From JADMJV01 sp964649085 (GTDB taxonomy: Bacteria > Vulcanimicrobiota > Xenobia > Xenobiales > JADMJV01), in NCBI GenBank assembly GCA_964649085.1, contig CAZYPN010000017.1, positions 51,393-115,392 on the forward strand: a DNA stretch of 64,000 nucleotides. The letters are read 5' to 3'. Each line of letters opens with the position of its first letter. The stretch's first letter is position 1. Position numbers and translations under genes: made by a program. Shown here piece after piece: positions 62,677 to 64,000 of the stretch. The notes under the pieces were generated by a model. It made no database searches. It saw only the letters and a program-made list of their open reading frames with translations, and was not told the DNA's origin.

Positions 62677-64000
62677 TGTTTGATTCAACCCCCCTCCGCC
62701 GGACTCCCGGCTCGCTGTTGCCAGGCAACTCCGAGCTACCCCTTCGCGGGCGACGCGAATCCCCGGCTCCGGTAACCACTCAGATGCAGCACGAGCGCAG
62801 CCTCACCATGTTGCGACAGCTGCGAGGTCGCTGGATGGACATCCTGGAAACCGGTGGGTCGACAACGAAAGTTGCTCAAGAAGCTGCCACCTATCTGACC
62901 CGGCTGGCACCAAAGGAGCACATCGACGGACGAGACCTGAACTTGCTACAGAAGCTCTCGGCTGGCAAAGCGCGCCCGACCCTGAGCGAGGAGGGCCTTC
63001 CCCTTCAGTCGGACCCGGAAAAGGCCCTTAAGAGCATCGACAAGCAAATCAAGTCTCTCAGTTCGCGCCTGTCGGGAGCCTCAACAGGTCCGGAATCTCA
63101 GGTCACCCGCATCGAATTGCAAGTATTCGGCAACCGTCAACCGATGAAGACGGGCACCTACCAGGGGGTCCAGACTCAATCCACGCAACAACACGAGGCC
63201 CGCAGTCAGGGGGAAACCCTGGCCCAGCGTCCGGAGCCCAAGACCACAACTCAGGCCTCACCCGTTGAGGGACGCCTGACCGAACTGGTGCAAAACCGCA
63301 CCTCGGTTCGCTTTTCCGCGCTGTCAGGTCGAGCTCAGAACGCCCCGAATTCGACCACCACACCGGCAGCCGGCCCGGCTGCTCAACAGCCGAAGGAAGA
63401 AGCAGCGACCCGAGTGGCGGTGCGTCCAGAACCACCAACGCGTTCGCGTCCCGGTGCCCAGCCTACGGCCACTTCCCCCCAGGCCGCACCAGAGCGCGCC
63501 ACTCACACCAGCGGAGCGGAGCCGGCGCGTCCTGAAAGGGTGGCTGCCACCAGGCGGGCCGAGCAACCCGTCCAGACCAACCTGGAACAGGTTCGCTCGG
63601 TAGAGAGTGGGGCAGACCGAGGGGCCAGTGACCAGCGCCGAGAGCTGGCTCGACCCGAATCGCGCCAGGAAGCTGCCCGGTCACCTCAGTCTCCAGGCCG
63701 TAAGCCCACCCCGGCTTCGAGAAAAGACTCCCAGGCACCGACAGCAACAACTTCAGCTCAAACCGAGTCGGCTCGACCCTCCCACGCTCCTTCCAGGACA
63801 CCGGGCCCTGGGCCCCAAGAGCCTGGCCGGCGGGAACCCGTTGCTTCCCCGAAGGGCGACCCGGCGCCCATCCCATCTCGCACTCCGCAGACGGAGTCCA
63901 ACACCAGCATTCCTGCCAGACCTCCGCGCCAGGAGAAGCCCCAGACACCATCCAGCTTCACGAACCAGGCCCGCCCCCAGTCGGCTCCGGCCGCTCCGGC
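62676..64000 (+). CDS. long disordered Pro/Ala/Arg-rich protein (3' end outside window)
   Basis: Open without a stop from ATG 62676 to the window end (441 codons). Residues ~35-130 are helical (SLTMLRQLRGRWMDIL, DRDLNLLQKLSAGK-like), and residues ~150 onward are disordered, rich in Pro, Ala, Thr, Gln and Arg. The helical head plus long linker resembles FliK/YscP-type ruler proteins in style only; no C-terminal domain is visible to test this. Antisense frames here are shadows. Confidence 0.65.
   Translation, partial: MFDSTPLRRTPGSLLPGNSELPLRGRRESPAPVTTQMQHERSLTMLRQLRGRWMDILETGGSTTKVAQEAATYLTRLAPKEHIDGRDLNLLQKLSAGKARPTLSEEGLPLQSDPEKALKSIDKQIKSLSSRLSGASTGPESQVTRIELQVFGNRQPMKTGTYQGVQTQSTQQHEARSQGETLAQRPEPKTTTQASPVEGRLTELVQNRTSVRFSALSGRAQNAPNSTTTPAAGPAAQQPKEEAATRVAVRPEPPTRSRPGAQPTATSPQAAPERATHTSGAEPARPERVAATRRAEQPVQTNLEQVRSVESGADRGASDQRRELARPESRQEAARSPQSPGRKPTPASRKDSQAPTATTSAQTESARPSHAPSRTPGPGPQEPGRREPVASPKGDPAPIPSRTPQTESNTSIPARPPRQEKPQTPSSFTNQARPQSAPAAP

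Noticed and set aside
62736..63961. Several reverse-strand frames at the window end
   Set aside because: The forward frame is continuously open from a promoter-linked ATG, and the reverse ones lack domains and ribosome sites.

Overview
The window comes from a GC-rich, diderm bacterium. A two-partner secretion pair with a POTRA/beta-barrel transporter and a periplasmic adaptor protein imply an outer membrane. The lineage looks uncultivated: about half of the genes are unrecognised or low-complexity, TTG and GTG starts are frequent, and the assembly looks metagenomic. No rRNA, tRNA, CRISPR array, prophage or transposase was seen, and nothing in the window fixes the phylum. Three 100-N gaps are each flanked by an exact 55-bp duplication. 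This looks like a scaffolding artefact; removing 155 bp at each gap restores reading frame in the two genes that are interrupted.

Layout. 1-3.5 kb: MerR-type regulator (partial) and small helical hypothetical proteins. 3.5-5.0 kb: a two-gene AAA/ABC-type ATPase plus small acidic-motif protein, possibly a defence or nuclease module. 5.2-10.6 kb: SrkA-type kinase, then a methylmalonyl-CoA epimerase/mutase operon. 10.7-12.3 kb: Uma2 protein and a methionine sulfoxide reductase A whose catalytic Cys codon is TGA followed by a SECIS-like hairpin (probable selenoprotein). 12.4-14.1 kb: a bacterial annexin-repeat protein with six EF-hand-like loops. 14.2-19.6 kb: small exported-looking proteins, a helical Cys-motif protein, an MFS transporter and a dikinase-like protein with a glucan-water-dikinase domain order. 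19.6-25.4 kb: aquaglyceroporin, ArsR/AHSA1 pair, AbrB-Doc toxin-antitoxin, response regulator, adaptor protein and UspA. 25.6-29.1 kb: grpE-dnaK-dnaJ. 29.1-35.7 kb: DUF4256, TPR and hypothetical proteins, and two glycosyltransferases, with the last ~6 kb framed by a ~75-bp inverted repeat. 35.9-43.7 kb: TpsA/TpsB secretion system with a 41-proline hinge. 43.7-52.9 kb: membrane proteins and a cluster of low-complexity, export-like proteins, one with a DUF1521-like autocleavage motif. 53-59.4 kb: DUF1152, an ECF sigma/anti-sigma-like pair and a degenerate ABC ATPase. 59.4-62.6 kb: dapE, dapD, an SDR-like protein and a DUF151 nuclease. From 62.7 kb: a long disordered protein running off the window.

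How they fit together. The clearest pathways are propionyl-CoA/methylmalonyl-CoA metabolism, lysine/DAP synthesis by the succinylase branch, protein quality control and two-partner secretion. A recurrent upstream motif (AACA-N4-GTTCA, then CAGG or a related C/G-rich run) precedes four otherwise unrelated genes: the annexin, a helical protein, a 701-residue low-complexity protein, and the membrane gene leading into the DUF1521-like protein. This hints at a common regulon for exported or calcium-responsive proteins.
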